The notes beneath the pieces are model-generated. The model saw only the letters and a list, made by a program, of their open reading frames with translations. It was not told the DNA's origin and made no database searches. Of a stretch of DNA of 14,089 nucleotides, positions 14,007 through 14,089 are shown piece by piece (the stretch's first letter is position 1; every line of letters starts with the position of its first letter). The translations under genes were made by a program, and so were the position numbers. Source of the stretch: JBAXRT01 sp037131065 (GTDB lineage: Bacteria > Bacteroidota > Bacteroidia > Bacteroidales > FEN-979); NCBI GenBank assembly GCA_037131065.1, contig JBAXRT010000076.1, positions 1 through 14,089 of the forward strand. Direction: 5' to 3'.

Positions 14007-14089
14007 TCACTTAAGCATATGTTTTTCCAATTCTTCCAGCGATTTTCCCTTGGTCTCGACCAGGTATTTCCTGAAGAAGAAAAAGCTGA
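14007..14089 (-). CDS. C-terminal end of an MFS sugar-porter transporter (partial)
   Basis: An open frame enters from the right edge on the minus strand and ends at the TGA at 14009-14007. The 26 visible residues are SFFFFRKYLV followed by ETKGKSLEELEKHMLK. The segment VETKGKSLEELE matches the PETKGKSLEEI motif that follows the last transmembrane helix in the sugar porter branch of the major facilitator superfamily, with V in place of the usual P, and the preceding FFFF is the end of that helix. These inner-membrane proteins import hexoses or pentoses, often with protons. The substrate cannot be told from this fragment. The ECF sigma gene follows 36 bases later on the same strand, so co-transcription is possible. 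Confidence 0.75.
   Translation of the reverse strand, partial: SFFFFRKYLVETKGKSLEELEKHMLK

Overview
The window looks like a chromosomal segment of a free-living or environmental member of the Bacteroidota. The evidence is protein families rather than a marker gene: two proteins with type IX secretion (T9SS) C-terminal sorting domains, a 'Fibrobacter succinogenes major paralogous domain' lipoprotein, a DUF4249 lipoprotein paired with an STN-domain TonB-dependent receptor, a Bacteroidota-type ECF sigma/FecR pair, weak Shine-Dalgarno sequences, and a TAnnTTTG-type promoter element. No rRNA, tRNA, CRISPR array, transposase or phage gene was found. No gene-free stretch exceeds about 170 bases.

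Left part, + strand (1-4037): the last 25 codons of an unidentified gene, then nadB (L-aspartate oxidase, NAD synthesis), a gamma-carbonic-anhydrase-like hexapeptide-repeat protein, and a large secreted seven-bladed FG-GAP/VCBS propeller protein with a T9SS tag. Spacing is tight, so nadB and the carbonic anhydrase are probably co-transcribed.

Middle (4044-8460): a minus-strand exported metallophosphoesterase resembling Mn-dependent ADP-ribose/CDP-alcohol diphosphatase ends only 6 bases from the preceding convergent gene. Divergent from it is a two-gene + strand unit: a Fib_succ_major lipoprotein and a second seven-bladed propeller, built of seven 49-residue repeats and carrying a T9SS tag. 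A strong 14-bp GC hairpin (7471-7502) separates this unit from a minus-strand lipoprotein of unknown function.

Right part, minus strand (8592-14089): read in the direction of transcription, the C-terminal end of a sugar-porter-type MFS transporter, an ECF sigma factor, a FecR-type anti-sigma factor, a 893-residue TonB-dependent receptor with an N-terminal signalling (STN) domain, and a DUF4249 lipoprotein. This is a complete cell-surface signalling and uptake locus: ligand binding at the receptor would signal through STN to FecR and release the sigma factor. The ligand is unknown. Two non-coding elements interrupt it: short heptamer/octamer tandem arrays between sigma and anti-sigma, which also supply the last codons of the sigma gene, and a G/C-rich 58-bp imperfect palindrome between receptor and lipoprotein.

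Most genes are ordinary for the phylum. The observations most worth a second look are the repeat arrays inside the sigma/anti-sigma unit, the palindrome that may hide a ribosome-binding site, the exported ADP-ribose-diphosphatase-like enzyme, and the orphan receptor/DUF4249 pair.
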